Below, piece after piece: positions 45,060 through 54,534 of a stretch of 64,000 nucleotides of DNA. Positions within the stretch are counted from its first letter, which is position 1. Each line of letters starts with the position of its first letter. A program made the position numbers and the translations under genes. The notes beneath the pieces were generated by a model, which worked only from the letters and a program-made list of their open reading frames with translations, ran no database searches and was not told the origin of the DNA. The stretch comes from Gracilibacter sp. BRH_c7a (lineage in GTDB: Bacteria; Bacillota; Desulfitobacteriia; Desulfitobacteriales; Syntrophobotulaceae), in the NCBI GenBank assembly GCA_001516055.1, contig LOEZ01000019.1:186001-250000 (forward strand). The letters run 5' to 3'.

Positions 45060-46807
45060 TATTCATCTTCTCCCCTTCTAATTGGAATAATGAACCAAAC
45101 CAAAGTGCCATTTGGTTCGATCTTTTCTATATGAAGACAGGAACTAGCTCCAAAATGTCCGAGTAACCGTTGATTAACGTTATAAAGACCAAAACTACCT
45201 TTACCTGAGGAGTCTATTTTCCTTTCTAAGAGCGTAAAATGCTCGGATATACCTACGCCGTTATCTTCTACCGAGATCTTTACCGTATCCTTTAACTGCT
45301 CAGCATTTATTTTTATATATCCCTGCTCCAATTCTTTCAGGCCGTGTATCAGAGCATTCTCCACAAGGGGCTGTAAGATTAAAGGTGGTAAGAGAACCTC
45401 AGATAATTCGTCATCTAATTCAATCCCTACTGTCAATCTATCAGAGAATCGCACTTGTTCTATGTTAAGATATGCTCTCGTATGATTAATCTCCTCCTCT
45501 AGGGAAACCAATTCATGAAGAGAAGCGGTCAGGTTCTGGCGGAAGAAGTGTCCCAATTGGATGAGGAGCTCTCTGGCCATATCAGGTTTTTTCCTGATTA
45601 AAGCTACAATAGTATTAATTGAATTAAATAAAAAATGGGGATTAACCTGAGATTGAAGAGCCCTGATTTCAGCCATTGTTACAAGTTTAGACTGCTTCTC
45701 CGCTTCAGCTGCATCCAACTGATGGGAAAGAAGCTTCCCTAATCCTTCAGCCAACTCGATATCTACAGGTCGTATCAGATAAGGATTGGTAAAATATAAT
45801 TTTAGTGTTCCTTCGACTTTATTGGCTTTTTTCAGGGGGAAAATGATTGCGCCCTTGAGTGGACAGTTTGGATAATTGCAATTAATCTCTTCCTGTGATC
45901 TCAACACGGCCATCTCTCCAGACTTTAAGACTTTCAAAGTAGCCTCTGTTAGAATCTTCTGTCCTGCAAAGTGATGATCAGCTCCTGCACCTATATGAGC
46001 CAAGATCTTTTCATTATCAGTAATAGAGATGCCCGGAACTTTATTGGCCTTAAAAATGATTTTCAATACCTCGCGAGCTGAATGCTCATTAAGACCTTGA
46101 CGTAAATTAGACAACATCCTCTGCGTTATACTAAGCACTTTATGGGCCTGGTCAGCTTCAATTCTATCTTCGTCTTTAATAACAGTTCTGATAATTGCAA
46201 CAAAAATTGTAATCCCAATCGCATTGGCAAACAGCATAGGTGGGCCTATCATCTGGACTATCACCCAAGCCTGTGAGAAAGGCTTTGCTACTAATAGAAT
46301 CATAGACATATGGAAAATCGTGATAAATATCCCTGTTAGAAGAGCCGTCTTTACAGATACTATCCGTCCTTCTTTCATTTTAAGGAAAATATAACCTGCC
46401 ATAACTCCTTCGATAATATTAGACAATCCACAGGCGAAACCCGTAAACCCCCCCATTAACATACGATGAATACCTGCAAGAAGACCCGCTCCGAGTCCAA
46501 CATATGGTCCCCCGAGTAAACCTCCTACGACAACACCGACACTTCTGGTATTGGCCAAAGCTTCATTGAAATTGACTGGCCCCGTGCTTGGCAGCCAATT
46601 GAAGTAAAACTCAGGGGGTTTGACAGGGATACCGGTATAGGTCCCCAGAATCCCGAAAGATCCAAGAAGAATTGACAAAATGAGTATGGTCCTTAAGTTT
46701 AATTCATCATCAATGATATTCCGAAAAGATGAAGTTCTGGTCAAGATAAACGCTATAGTCACGATTACGGCCATGCGCTCCATCATGAGCCATATGAGTT
46801 CTAACAT
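45059..46807 (-). CDS. lytS: LytS-type sensor histidine kinase (5TM-GAF-His_kinase)
   Basis: A 582-residue kinase. Residues 1-210 are a 5TMR-LYT membrane sensor (SVGVVVGGLLGGPYVGLGAGLLAGIHR, GGFTGFACGLSNIIEG), about 225-365 is a GAF-like domain that includes a Cys pair (INCNYPNCPLKG), and H391 lies in the QVNPHFLFN motif, followed by HATPase_c (ENALIHGLKE, VEDNGVGIS). 5TMR-LYT domains in relatives sense small molecules such as pyruvate. The pair has no obvious target gene in the window. Confidence 0.92.
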   Translation of the reverse strand: MLELIWLMMERMAVIVTIAFILTRTSSFRNIIDDELNLRTILILSILLGSFGILGTYTGIPVKPPEFYFNWLPSTGPVNFNEALANTRSVGVVVGGLLGGPYVGLGAGLLAGIHRMLMGGFTGFACGLSNIIEGVMAGYIFLKMKEGRIVSVKTALLTGIFITIFHMSMILLVAKPFSQAWVIVQMIGPPMLFANAIGITIFVAIIRTVIKDEDRIEADQAHKVLSITQRMLSNLRQGLNEHSAREVLKIIFKANKVPGISITDNEKILAHIGAGADHHFAGQKILTEATLKVLKSGEMAVLRSQEEINCNYPNCPLKGAIIFPLKKANKVEGTLKLYFTNPYLIRPVDIELAEGLGKLLSHQLDAAEAEKQSKLVTMAEIRALQSQVNPHFLFNSINTIVALIRKKPDMARELLIQLGHFFRQNLTASLHELVSLEEEINHTRAYLNIEQVRFSDRLTVGIELDDELSEVLLPPLILQPLVENALIHGLKELEQGYIKINAEQLKDTVKISVEDNGVGISEHFTLLERKIDSSGKGSFGLYNVNQRLLGHFGASSCLHIEKIEPNGTLVWFIIPIRRGEDE

Positions 46808-46849
46808 CTAGTTTCTCCTTAAACAATAATGATGTTTATTATAGAAGAA

Positions 46850-48637
46850 TTAATCTATATCCTTTAAATTCTTTTTCTCACTCATTGTCTTTAAAAACAG
46901 ATCTCCATATTTTTGTAGCTTTACTTCCCCTACTCCGTTGATTCGAAGAAGCTCTCTTTTATCTCTAGGACAGACCTTAACCATTTCCCGTAAAGTACTA
47001 TCTGAAAAAATCATATAAGGCGGTAACCCTTCTTTTTGAGCGATAATCCTTCGCAAATCCCTCAGAGCTTGGAATATCCTCTCTCCGTCTGTCATTTGTA
47101 TTTCTTTCAGTGGCAACTGAAGCTGGTAGACTTTTTCTTCTCCTTTAAGAACAGGTACCGACTTGGGAGCAAGCTTTACTATGGGATATTGACCTCCAGC
47201 TATGTTTAGGTATCCTTCAGCTGCTAAGAAATTAATCTTGTCTTTAATTACTTGAAGAGAAGTCTCCTTCATTATTCCATAGGTTGAAAGCTTATCTAGA
47301 TTAAACTGGATGACTTTCTTGTTTCGAGAGCCTTTTAGAACATCTGCTACCATGGCCATCCCAAAACGTTCGCGCATCCGGTAAATACAGGACAGAATCT
47401 TCTGAGCATCGGTAGTGACATCTACTCTTTTCCGGTCTTCCTGGCAATTACTGCAGTTTGAACACTTCTCCACCATCATCTTTTCTCCAAAGTATTGAAG
47501 GATAACTTCCCTTAAGCAACGTGAAGCATGACAGTAATCAACCATTGCTTGAAGTTTCTTGTACTCTCTGGCTTGTCTCACTTCACTATTACTTGTATCC
47601 TCTATCAACATTTTTTGGATTTGCACATCTTGAGGGTTAAACAAAAGAATACATTCGGCAGGTTCTCCATCACGGCCTCCTCTGCCTGCCTCCTGATAGT
47701 AAGACTCCATATTTTTCGGCATGTTATAGTGAATAATGAAACGTACATTAGACTTGTCTATTCCCATCCCGAAAGCATTGGTTGCCACCATGATAGAAAT
47801 ATCATCATAGATAAAAGCTTCTTGGGTTTCTTTCCTTTCCTTATCGGGCACTCCAGCATGATAACGCCCTACCTTATAACCTAAATCCTTTAATAATATG
47901 TAGATCTTATCAACCTCTTTACGCGTAGCAGCATAGATAATTCCGGAATTATCAGAATGAAGTTTAAGATATTCATGAATAAATACTCGTTTATTTTCTC
48001 CTCTTAAAACTGAAAAATTAAGATTAGGTCGATCAAAACTAGTCACAAAGGACTTAGGATTTCTTAAACCCAGTAAAGCAACTATATCTCTTTTCACTTC
48101 CTCTGTAGCTGTGGCCGTGAAAGCTCCCACCAAAGGTCTGGTAGATAAAGAGGACAGAAACTTATTAATCCTTAGATAACTGGTCCTAAAGTCATGACCC
48201 CACTGAGATACACAATGAGCTTCATCTACCGCTACAAAGCTTATAGGCAAAGAAGATAAGGTCTCAGCAAATTCTTCTGCTTCCAGCCGTTCGGGGGCTA
48301 AGTAAACCAACTTATACTCTCCGCTTATCATCTTCTGAATCCTGGAATCAGTCTCCCTTGGAGAAAGAGAACTATTGATAAAAGTTGCCGGTATCCCTGT
48401 CTGGAAAAGCCCATCAACCTGATCTTTCATAAGGGAAATCAAAGGTGAAATCACTATGGTAATCCCCTCAAACAACAGTGCGGGAATCTGGTAAGCAATA
48501 GATTTTCCTGCTCCCGTAGGCATGATGGCTAAAGTATCCTGACTATCTAATAAGCTTTGGATTACTCTTTCCTGCCCCTCCTTAAATTCCCTATAACCAA
48601 AATATTTTTCCAAGACTTCCTTGGCTCTGGTCATCAT
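46850..48637 (-). CDS. recQ: ATP-dependent DNA helicase RecQ
   Basis: A 595-residue 3'-5' helicase acting in recombination repair. Motifs: Walker A MPTGAGKS (about 39-46), motif II VDEAHCVSQWGHDFR, motif VI QEAGRGGRDG, the RQC zinc cysteines (CHASRCLREVILQYF...CSNCSNC) and a C-terminal HRDC domain (about 515-585). No LexA box was found upstream. Monocistronic as far as visible. Confidence 0.95.
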   Translation of the reverse strand: MMTRAKEVLEKYFGYREFKEGQERVIQSLLDSQDTLAIMPTGAGKSIAYQIPALLFEGITIVISPLISLMKDQVDGLFQTGIPATFINSSLSPRETDSRIQKMISGEYKLVYLAPERLEAEEFAETLSSLPISFVAVDEAHCVSQWGHDFRTSYLRINKFLSSLSTRPLVGAFTATATEEVKRDIVALLGLRNPKSFVTSFDRPNLNFSVLRGENKRVFIHEYLKLHSDNSGIIYAATRKEVDKIYILLKDLGYKVGRYHAGVPDKERKETQEAFIYDDISIMVATNAFGMGIDKSNVRFIIHYNMPKNMESYYQEAGRGGRDGEPAECILLFNPQDVQIQKMLIEDTSNSEVRQAREYKKLQAMVDYCHASRCLREVILQYFGEKMMVEKCSNCSNCQEDRKRVDVTTDAQKILSCIYRMRERFGMAMVADVLKGSRNKKVIQFNLDKLSTYGIMKETSLQVIKDKINFLAAEGYLNIAGGQYPIVKLAPKSVPVLKGEEKVYQLQLPLKEIQMTDGERIFQALRDLRRIIAQKEGLPPYMIFSDSTLREMVKVCPRDKRELLRINGVGEVKLQKYGDLFLKTMSEKKNLKDID

Positions 48638-48852
48638 TGACTGTAAATCTCCTTAAAAACAACTGAAATGTATCAATCCATACTCGATACAATCTTTCAC
48701 TCTCATTTTACGATAATTTTGCAAGAATACACAGCAAAAGTTTTATTCCCAATATTTTTTATATCCTGTTTCTGGAATTCTATTGTATAATAGAAATATC
48801 TTTTCATATGTATATTTAAATGTTTTGCTAATAATTCCCATTAATAAAATCA

Positions 48853-48890
48853 GACCCGTCCGGTACAATTCTAACCTGACGGGCCTTTTT
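48853..48890. terminator. Terminator downstream of the amino acid ABC operon
   Basis: GACCCGTCCGG (48853-48863) pairs with CCTGACGGGCC (48875-48885) with one wobble; TTTTTT follows on the plus strand, and TGATTTTATT on the minus strand, where the glnQ-like operon ends. Confidence 0.7.
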
Positions 48891-48920
48891 TGTCCTAAAT
48901 GAAAGCTAACAAATCGTATA

Positions 48921-49640
48921 TCAAAGTATACAACTAAGAAACTCCTGTGTCCTTTGATTTTTCGGATTATTAAATAGCTCTTCGGGTGGGGCAACTTCAA
49001 TGATACGACCCTCATCCAAATATACTACCCAATCTCCGACCTCTCTAGCGAAACCCATCTCATGAGTAACCACAACCATTGTCATACCCTCTTGAGCAAG
49101 TTCCTTCATAACAGAGAGTACTTCTCCTACTAATTCTGGGTCTAAAGCTGAAGTTGGTTCATCGAACAGCATTAATTTAGGTTGCATCGCAAGTGCTCTG
49201 GCAATTGCCACCCTCTGTTTCTGCCCACCAGAAAGAACTGAAGGGTAACAATCTACCTTGTCCCCAAGACCAACCTTCTCCAATAGTTCTTTTCCCTCAG
49301 CTATAGCTTGTTGGCGTTCTATCTTCTTGACATGGATAGGTGCTTCAATAATGTTTTCCAGCACTGTCATATGAGGAAACAGATTAAAATGCTGGAACAC
49401 CATCCCCACATCTCGGCGTAGTATATTCAAATCCATTGTTTTACGGTCTATTATTCTACCGTCAATATTTATCTCACCTTCTGCTTGTTCCAGGAAATTC
49501 AAACACCGGAGCAAAGTACTCTTACCGGAACCACTAGCTCCGATCAAACATACTACATCTGATTCCTGCACTTCCATATCAATATCTTTTAAGACATGAA
49601 GGTCACCAAAATGTTTATTTAATCCCGTTACCTTAATCAT
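48921..49640 (-). CDS. glnQ: Polar amino acid ABC transporter ATPase
   Basis: A 239-residue importer ATPase of the GlnQ/HisP family: Walker [10 protein letters not shown] (about 33-41), signature [15 protein letters not shown], Walker [16 protein letters not shown]-loop [13 protein letters not shown]. Last gene of a binding protein - permease - ATPase operon controlled by a c-di-AMP riboswitch, which fits glutamine, glutamate or an osmolyte as substrate. Confidence 0.92.
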   Translation of the reverse strand: MIKVTGLNKHFGDLHVLKDIDMEVQESDVVCLIGASGSGKSTLLRCLNFLEQAEGEINIDGRIIDRKTMDLNILRRDVGMVFQHFNLFPHMTVLENIIEAPIHVKKIERQQAIAEGKELLEKVGLGDKVDCYPSVLSGGQKQRVAIARALAMQPKLMLFDEPTSALDPELVGEVLSVMKELAQEGMTMVVVTHEMGFAREVGDWVVYLDEGRIIEVAPPEELFNNPKNQRTQEFLSCIL

Positions 49641-49657
49641 TATTTCACCTCCATACT

Positions 49658-50320
49658 CTATTTCATACCGGAGCTGCCAACTGCAAGTTTATTCTCCAGT
49701 TTATGAACCAAGAAACTGAATAATATAACAAGAATCAAGTAATAGAGACCAGCTATGCTATAAAATTGAATATCCTTAAACGTAGAAGATGCTAATCTCA
49801 TAGAGACATTAAATAATTCTGCAATCGTTACAAAAGCAGCAAGAGAAGAATCCTTTAAAGCAATAATGAATTGATTGCCCATCGGAGGGACGATTCTACG
49901 AAAGGCCTGGGGCAGGATAATACGGCGCATTGCCAGACGGGTAGTCATCCCAAGAGATCTACCTGCTTCCATCTGACCTCTATCTATCGATTGAATACCC
50001 CCACGAATTATCTCCGCTATATAAGCTCCGTTATGAACAGCTAAAGCTAACGAAGCTGCCCAAAATCCGCTTATTTGCACAATGCTGGATAACCCATAGT
50101 ATATCCAGAATATCTGAACGATGAGTGGGGTGCCGCGAATAATAGTTATATAAAGATTAGCAATTTTATTCAGAATTTTGCTCTTGGATATTTTCAACAA
50201 AGCAAAAAATAGTCCAATGAACGATCCTAAAGTAACTGCTACCAAGGTTATTTTTACCGTGATATAAGCTGCTTCTAAAAATAGTGGTGAGGTTCTTATT
50301 AAATCTGCAAAAAATTCCAT
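49658..50320 (-). CDS. glnP: Polar amino acid ABC transporter permease
   Basis: A 220-residue permease with about five helices and the EAA loop ([29 protein letters not shown]). I chose ATG 50320 with GGAGG at 11 nt; a longer frame from a TTG at 50338 would include the RBS. Preceded by a perfect hairpin that separates it from the binding-protein gene. Second gene of the operon. Confidence 0.9.
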   Translation of the reverse strand: MEFFADLIRTSPLFLEAAYITVKITLVAVTLGSFIGLFFALLKISKSKILNKIANLYITIIRGTPLIVQIFWIYYGLSSIVQISGFWAASLALAVHNGAYIAEIIRGGIQSIDRGQMEAGRSLGMTTRLAMRRIILPQAFRRIVPPMGNQFIIALKDSSLAAFVTIAELFNVSMRLASSTFKDIQFYSIAGLYYLILVILFSFLVHKLENKLAVGSSGMK

Positions 50321-50344
50321 GCTGCACTGCACCTCCAATTAAAA

Positions 50345-50365
50345 GGTGCGCGCTAGGCGCGCACC
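50345..50365 (-). other. Perfect intercistronic hairpin between binding protein and permease
   Basis: GGTGCGCGC (50345-50353) and GCGCGCACC (50357-50365) with a 3-nt loop, followed on the minus strand by TTTTAATT. It likely reduces read-through or protects upstream mRNA, giving more binding protein than permease. Confidence 0.65.
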
Positions 50366-50376
50366 CAAACCTTATG

Positions 50377-51144
50377 CTATTTGCTGATATCTCTTTCAAA
50401 ATATCTTTCACTTATTTCCAAGTATGTGCCATCAGACATGATTGCTTCTAAAGCTTTATCAATCTCTGCTTTCAATGGACTATCTTTACGAACTGCGATT
50501 CCAATGTTCTCCACGAACAGGAGGTCGCCAGTCGCTTCGACAGCGATTCCGGAATCTTCTGCTGCCAATAATCCGACGAAACGGTCAGTAATAACTGCAT
50601 CTGTTCTACCAGTAGCTAAGTCTCTCAAAGCCGTGAGATCGCTGTCATAGGTTTTTACCTCACTAGTATATTCACGAGCTTTTTCCTCGTAAACCGTTGA
50701 GATTGTAACCCCAACAGTTACATCATCATTGATATCGTCTAAACTTTTAATTTCTGAACCTGGAGCCACAAAGAGTTGGGCGCCTGACACATAGTATGGT
50801 CCTGCGAAATCAACTTCCTTTAACCTATCATCTGTAATCGTCATACTGCCGATTATCGCATCATATCTTTCTGACTTTAATCCTGCAATAATCCCTTGCC
50901 AAGGAGTAGCAATTGGTTCTGGCTCCATACCCATTTTTTCAGCCAAAGCTTTACCAATCTCTACATCAAAACCGGTTAGTTCATTTTGCTCATTATAATA
51001 GTTAAATGGTTTGTATTGACCTGACATAGCGAATGCAAACTTGGGTTTGTCCGTGGCAGCACCTTGATCATTACTACAGCCTACTGTAGACAATACCAGT
51101 GCAATGATGATAATCCCAATTATAAACAAATTTTTTCTTTTCAT
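50377..51144 (-). CDS. Amino acid ABC transporter substrate-binding lipoprotein
   Basis: A 255-residue lipoprotein with lipobox Cys23 (STVGC) and a type 3 solute-binding fold: KFAFAMSGQYKPFNYYNEQNELTGFDVEIGKALAEK, TITDDRLKEVDFAGPYY, TDRFVGLLA. The 5' leader carries a c-di-AMP riboswitch and terminator. AGGAGGAG precedes the start. The ligand is a polar amino acid by family; identity is not readable. Confidence 0.92.
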   Translation of the reverse strand: MKRKNLFIIGIIIIALVLSTVGCSNDQGAATDKPKFAFAMSGQYKPFNYYNEQNELTGFDVEIGKALAEKMGMEPEPIATPWQGIIAGLKSERYDAIIGSMTITDDRLKEVDFAGPYYVSGAQLFVAPGSEIKSLDDINDDVTVGVTISTVYEEKAREYTSEVKTYDSDLTALRDLATGRTDAVITDRFVGLLAAEDSGIAVEATGDLLFVENIGIAVRKDSPLKAEIDKALEAIMSDGTYLEISERYFERDISK

Positions 51145-51194
51145 TTTTCTCCTCCTATATTTAAAAACCTTTTTTCAAGGCTTGCGCCTCCAAT

Positions 51195-51222
51195 TAAAAA
51201 ACCCCACGATAGCTCGCGGGGT
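51195..51222 (-). terminator. Riboswitch-controlled terminator
   Basis: On the minus strand ACCCCGCGA and TCGTGGGGT form a 9-bp stem (one G-U), followed by TTTTTTAATT, between the riboswitch and the binding-protein gene. Confidence 0.8.
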
Positions 51223-51294
51223 GAAAAGATAGCACATTAAATACATGGGTATTCAAATATAGAATAAACTATATAATCAACCATACAATCAAAA

Positions 51295-51445
51295 AACACT
51301 TTCTTTCCACGCCTACGAGGTTAGCTGTCGGATTCGGGCTGAAAAATAGCCCTACCTTCGAGATTCTCGTACTCGCATGAGCACTGAATCTCTAGTGGAT
51401 TCACCCCAAAGATTTGGGTCCCCCGCTTCTTGTTTGCACTGTTTG
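51295..51445 (-). promoter_or_regulatory. Cyclic di-AMP riboswitch (ydaO/yuaA class)
   Basis: The minus-strand leader contains the conserved blocks of this class in order: GCGGGGGACCCA, TTTGGGGTGAAT, a variable arm, then CCCGAATCCGACAGCTAACC followed by TCGTAGGCG. These fit the ydaO consensus closely. A terminator follows and then the amino acid transporter operon. In B. subtilis and relatives c-di-AMP binding switches such operons off, matching roles in osmolyte and amino acid uptake. Boundaries are approximate. Confidence 0.92.
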
Positions 51446-51644
51446 TGAAAACAACAGGACAAGTAATTAGGCGATCTAATAAACAATAAATATTCAATTA
51501 ACAATAATTAATGTTAACACTATAAGTATTATATGTAAAGAATCGCATATCTGCTTATTCTTACATATACAGCGATTAGGTATTATTACAATACATATAC
51601 TTACCTATCCAACAAAATGCATCAGCTTACAAAGTATGTTTCCA

Positions 51645-51875
51645 TTAATTGGCTAAAGCATCCATACCATTAAGTAATACTTTGAGATTTTGTAGTTCTT
51701 CAACAGTTAGAGTTACTCCCTTACCCATCTTCTCCTGCTCAGGAGACCAGTCCCGGATATCGTACTTGGGCTCTCTGTCATTCCAACTAACCAAGTTCAA
51801 TTGTTTAGTCCACCCTTTCGACCCTTCTGAAATCACACCCAACTCTTCTCTGATTTCAAACATAATCTCAGCCAT
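51645..51875 (-). CDS. ydbC: PC4/YdbC-family single-stranded DNA-binding protein
   Basis: A 76-residue protein matching the YdbC branch of the PC4 (p15) family: FEIREELGVISEGSKGWTK, NLVSWNDREPKYDIRDW, GKGVTLTVEEL. Members bind ssDNA through a whirly-like beta-sheet. The ATG at 51875 has AGGAG upstream; a GTG three codons earlier is possible. A LexA-type box lies about 62 bp upstream, implying SOS induction. Confidence 0.85.
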   Translation of the reverse strand: MAEIMFEIREELGVISEGSKGWTKQLNLVSWNDREPKYDIRDWSPEQEKMGKGVTLTVEELQNLKVLLNGMDALAN

Positions 51876-51936
51876 CCTATTCACTCTCCTAAGGAATTTT
51901 TAATATGTTCGCGCCATTGTTAACTTAGTATCACTG

Positions 51937-51950
51937 CGAACATATGTTCT
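51937..51950 (-). promoter_or_regulatory. LexA/DinR-type SOS box upstream of the PC4/YdbC gene
   Basis: CGAACATATGTTCT matches the Gram-positive LexA consensus CGAAC-N4-GTTCG except for the last base. It sits just downstream of a TATAAA -10-like box on the minus strand. A partial second site (CGAACATAT, minus strand near 51904-51912) lies closer to the start. Confidence 0.65.
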
Positions 51951-52041
51951 ATTCCATTTTATACCATATATTTAATGTTTACAAGTGTTTTGTCTAAAAG
52001 GATTACTCATAATATTTTTTAAATATGGTTTAAGAGTGAAC

Positions 52042-52608
52042 TTAATTACTCGTTATCAAAGATAATACTTCTGCTCGGGTGGCAACATTCTTGCGGAAAA
52101 TTCCTCTAACTGCTGAGGTAATGGTTTTTGATCCCGGTTTTTTTATCCCTCTGATTGTCATACATAAATGTTCCGCTTCTATTACCACCAGCACTCCTCT
52201 GGATTCTAAACTTTTTTCTATAGCTTCTGCTATCTGAGTGGTCAGACGTTCCTGAAGCTGTGGTCTTCTGGCAAACCCTTCAGCAGTCCGAGCTAGCTTA
52301 GATAAACCGGTTATTTTGCCATTATTAGGTATGTAGGCTATGTGAACGAAACCTACAAATGGAAGTAGATGGTGTTCACACATGGAATAGATGGGAATAT
52401 CTTTAACAATCACCATTTCATCATGTTCTTCTGAGAATTGTACTTTTAAATACTCTGTTGGATCTTCATGCAGCCCCCCGAATGCTTCACAGTAAAATCT
52501 CGCTACTCTTGCAGGTGTGTCCCGTAATCCTTCTCGATCAGGGTCTTCTCCGACTGCTTCTAGAATCTCTCTTACGGCTTTTTCAATCTTCGTCACATCT
52601 ATATCCAT
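52042..52608 (-). CDS. folE: GTP cyclohydrolase I
   Basis: A 188-residue type IA enzyme making 7,8-dihydroneopterin triphosphate from GTP. Zinc and catalytic motifs [30 protein letters not shown] and [11 protein letters not shown] are present. It ends a cluster of methanofuran/H4MPT genes, and dihydroneopterin is the pterin precursor of H4MPT as well as folate, so it may serve the methanopterin branch. It starts 13 nt after the HisA-like gene. Confidence 0.93.
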   Translation of the reverse strand: MDIDVTKIEKAVREILEAVGEDPDREGLRDTPARVARFYCEAFGGLHEDPTEYLKVQFSEEHDEMVIVKDIPIYSMCEHHLLPFVGFVHIAYIPNNGKITGLSKLARTAEGFARRPQLQERLTTQIAEAIEKSLESRGVLVVIEAEHLCMTIRGIKKPGSKTITSAVRGIFRKNVATRAEVLSLITSN

Positions 52609-52621
52609 GACTTTACCTCCA

Positions 52622-53413
52622 CTAAGAATTAAGCTGTTGGATCATTTTCTGATCGATTGAACCATTATGTAAAGCTGTCGCTATCAATACTCCTCCTACT
52701 CCGTTAGCTGCCAACCACCTTAAATCTTCGTATTCTGAGACTCCGCCACCGAGAACCAGGGTCGCAGGTAAATGGCTAAATGAGTGGCTTTGATCACAAG
52801 CTTCTAGACATTTAAGGATTAGTTTTCTATCAACACCTGAGCCTGTCCCCACCCTTGATAGCTGTAAAAGAATAAATTCCCTTATGCCAGTTTTAGATAT
52901 TTCTAGGATAGCTTCGGGAGGAGTAAGCTTTGCAAGTCCCTTGTTGGGACTTAGAACTCGATTATCCTGGACATCAATACTTGCCACTAGCCGGTGGGAT
53001 TCAATATTTGAGGTAATCTCCCGCAAAGCACCAAGTGATTGGAGGGTCTCTGTACCAATAACCACTCGATCGATTCCCGACTCCAAGGCCTTCAGAGCAC
53101 TGGCTTTATCAGTGATGCCTGCGTCTACCATCATAGATACTAAATTAAAGCCACTGTTGTTTTTAGAAGGTATAAGTTGAAATTGATTGTGCTCACCAGA
53201 AGAGATAATGGCATCTAAATCAGCGAGGTAGAATTCCTGCAGACTAAGTTTTCTCATCAAGTCAGCAACAACAACTTTGCACTCGGTGGAAGAGGTCAGG
53301 AGGCTTTTCAAAGGCTGATATTTATCTCTTTCCCCTTTTACCCCGTGTACCACCATGCCATCTTTAAGATCAATCACTGGAATCACACGGAATCTTTGTT
53401 TAATAACTTTCAC
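52622..53413 (-). CDS. HisA-like TIM-barrel protein of C1 clusters (COG1411-like)
   Basis: A 263-residue barrel related to His[21 protein letters not shown] at the N-terminus, SIDVQDNRV, and [20 protein letters not shown] near the C-terminus. It is not with histidine genes. HisA-like proteins of this sort accompany H4MPT genes in methanogens and methylotrophs, with an unsettled role in cofactor synthesis. Third from last of the cluster, tightly spaced on both sides. Confidence 0.78.
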   Translation of the reverse strand: MKVIKQRFRVIPVIDLKDGMVVHGVKGERDKYQPLKSLLTSSTECKVVVADLMRKLSLQEFYLADLDAIISSGEHNQFQLIPSKNNSGFNLVSMMVDAGITDKASALKALESGIDRVVIGTETLQSLGALREITSNIESHRLVASIDVQDNRVLSPNKGLAKLTPPEAILEISKTGIREFILLQLSRVGTGSGVDRKLILKCLEACDQSHSFSHLPATLVLGGGVSEYEDLRWLAANGVGGVLIATALHNGSIDQKMIQQLNS

Positions 53414-53425
53414 TCCTTTAGAAAA

Positions 53426-54514
53426 TTAATCTCTTATTGCTAGGTCTCCTACCAGAAGCCACGCTGCACAATAAGCAGTCATTACTTGTTGGGACTTTGC
53501 ACCAGGTACTATCTCCCACCAAGAAATGGTCGAACAGGATAAACGGCGAGCCACTTCTTGTAGGATAAAAGTTCCCTGCCCTGTAGTTACAAAAGTATAA
53601 AGAGAAGATAAATCTTTTCTAGATATGTTCTGTAGGATTCCTTCTGTAATAATATTTATCTGCTTTTCCTGAAAATATCTAGCAATTCTCTGTACTTTTT
53701 CCATCCCCAGTTCCTCCAAATCAGAAGCAACTGCCCTAGCTAGTCGCCGGGCACAACTCTCAGGATCTTTACCACCTCCATCAGGAGTTGGCACATCATA
53801 ATCGGCTTCACTTATTAACTCTAATAAGCGGTATACATCTGCACTTATAGCGAAGTATTCATTGACAACCCTAGTTTGGATTCCATCTATATAAATGTGG
53901 TCTGTTAGACAATTGACAGCAGTTCTAAGCAGTCCGGAATATACTAATTCCCCTGTAGCTAACCTCTCCGTATCTGTTCTCCCTCTGGCCATTACCTTTC
54001 CTCTGATTATGGGAATAATATCTGTAGTAGTACTGCCCATATCTATCAGAAGGAAGCTGCCGCTTCCCAACTTCGGACTTCGGGAAAGTGCAGCTGCACT
54101 AGCTAGCCAGTTAGCGGCTGCCGCTTGCAAGGGGGCTTTTCTTATTTGGGCGGGACTAGCGAAGCTACCTTGAGTAGTCCAGATATAAAGAGGAATATCT
54201 CCAAATATCTGTTCTGTCATTTCAATAATGGAGAGTACTCCTTCGGTTTTAGAGAGAAAGGTATCACAAAGTTCGGCAGTCATGGTCAGAGCTATTCCTT
54301 TTTTACTTGTTAAGTTTCCTTCATTTGCTTTTTCCTTGTCCATGAAAAACAAATTCTTAAGCTCTTCAAGTATTTCACTGAGCCCTTGGGAGTTTTTCCA
54401 CACTTCATGATATTTGGAATAGTCTTTTGATTCCACTACTTTCCCTTTATTTAAATTTAGAAGACATGCTTTGGTATTTGCTCCACCGATGTCTAAGCCG
54501 AGAATAGATTGCAA
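53426..54514 (-). CDS. H4MPT-linked C1 pathway protein (TIGR03123-like, sugar kinase/hydantoinase fold)
   Basis: A 362-residue protein with an actin/ASKHA-type nucleotide-binding start (ILGLDIGGANTKACLL) and a second phosphate loop (LLIDMGSTTTDIIPI). It matches my recollection of the one-carbon-linked family TIGR03123, always found with H4MPT genes. The enzymatic step is not established. It lies 20 nt after the MfnD-like ligase. Confidence 0.78.
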   Translation of the reverse strand: MQSILGLDIGGANTKACLLNLNKGKVVESKDYSKYHEVWKNSQGLSEILEELKNLFFMDKEKANEGNLTSKKGIALTMTAELCDTFLSKTEGVLSIIEMTEQIFGDIPLYIWTTQGSFASPAQIRKAPLQAAAANWLASAAALSRSPKLGSGSFLLIDMGSTTTDIIPIIRGKVMARGRTDTERLATGELVYSGLLRTAVNCLTDHIYIDGIQTRVVNEYFAISADVYRLLELISEADYDVPTPDGGGKDPESCARRLARAVASDLEELGMEKVQRIARYFQEKQINIITEGILQNISRKDLSSLYTFVTTGQGTFILQEVARRLSCSTISWWEIVPGAKSQQVMTAYCAAWLLVGDLAIRD

Positions 54515-54534
54515 TTAAATCTCTCTCCTTTTGG

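Noticed and set aside
48638-48740. A LexA box upstream of recQ.
   Set aside because: No CGAAC-N4-GTTCG-like sequence was found there.
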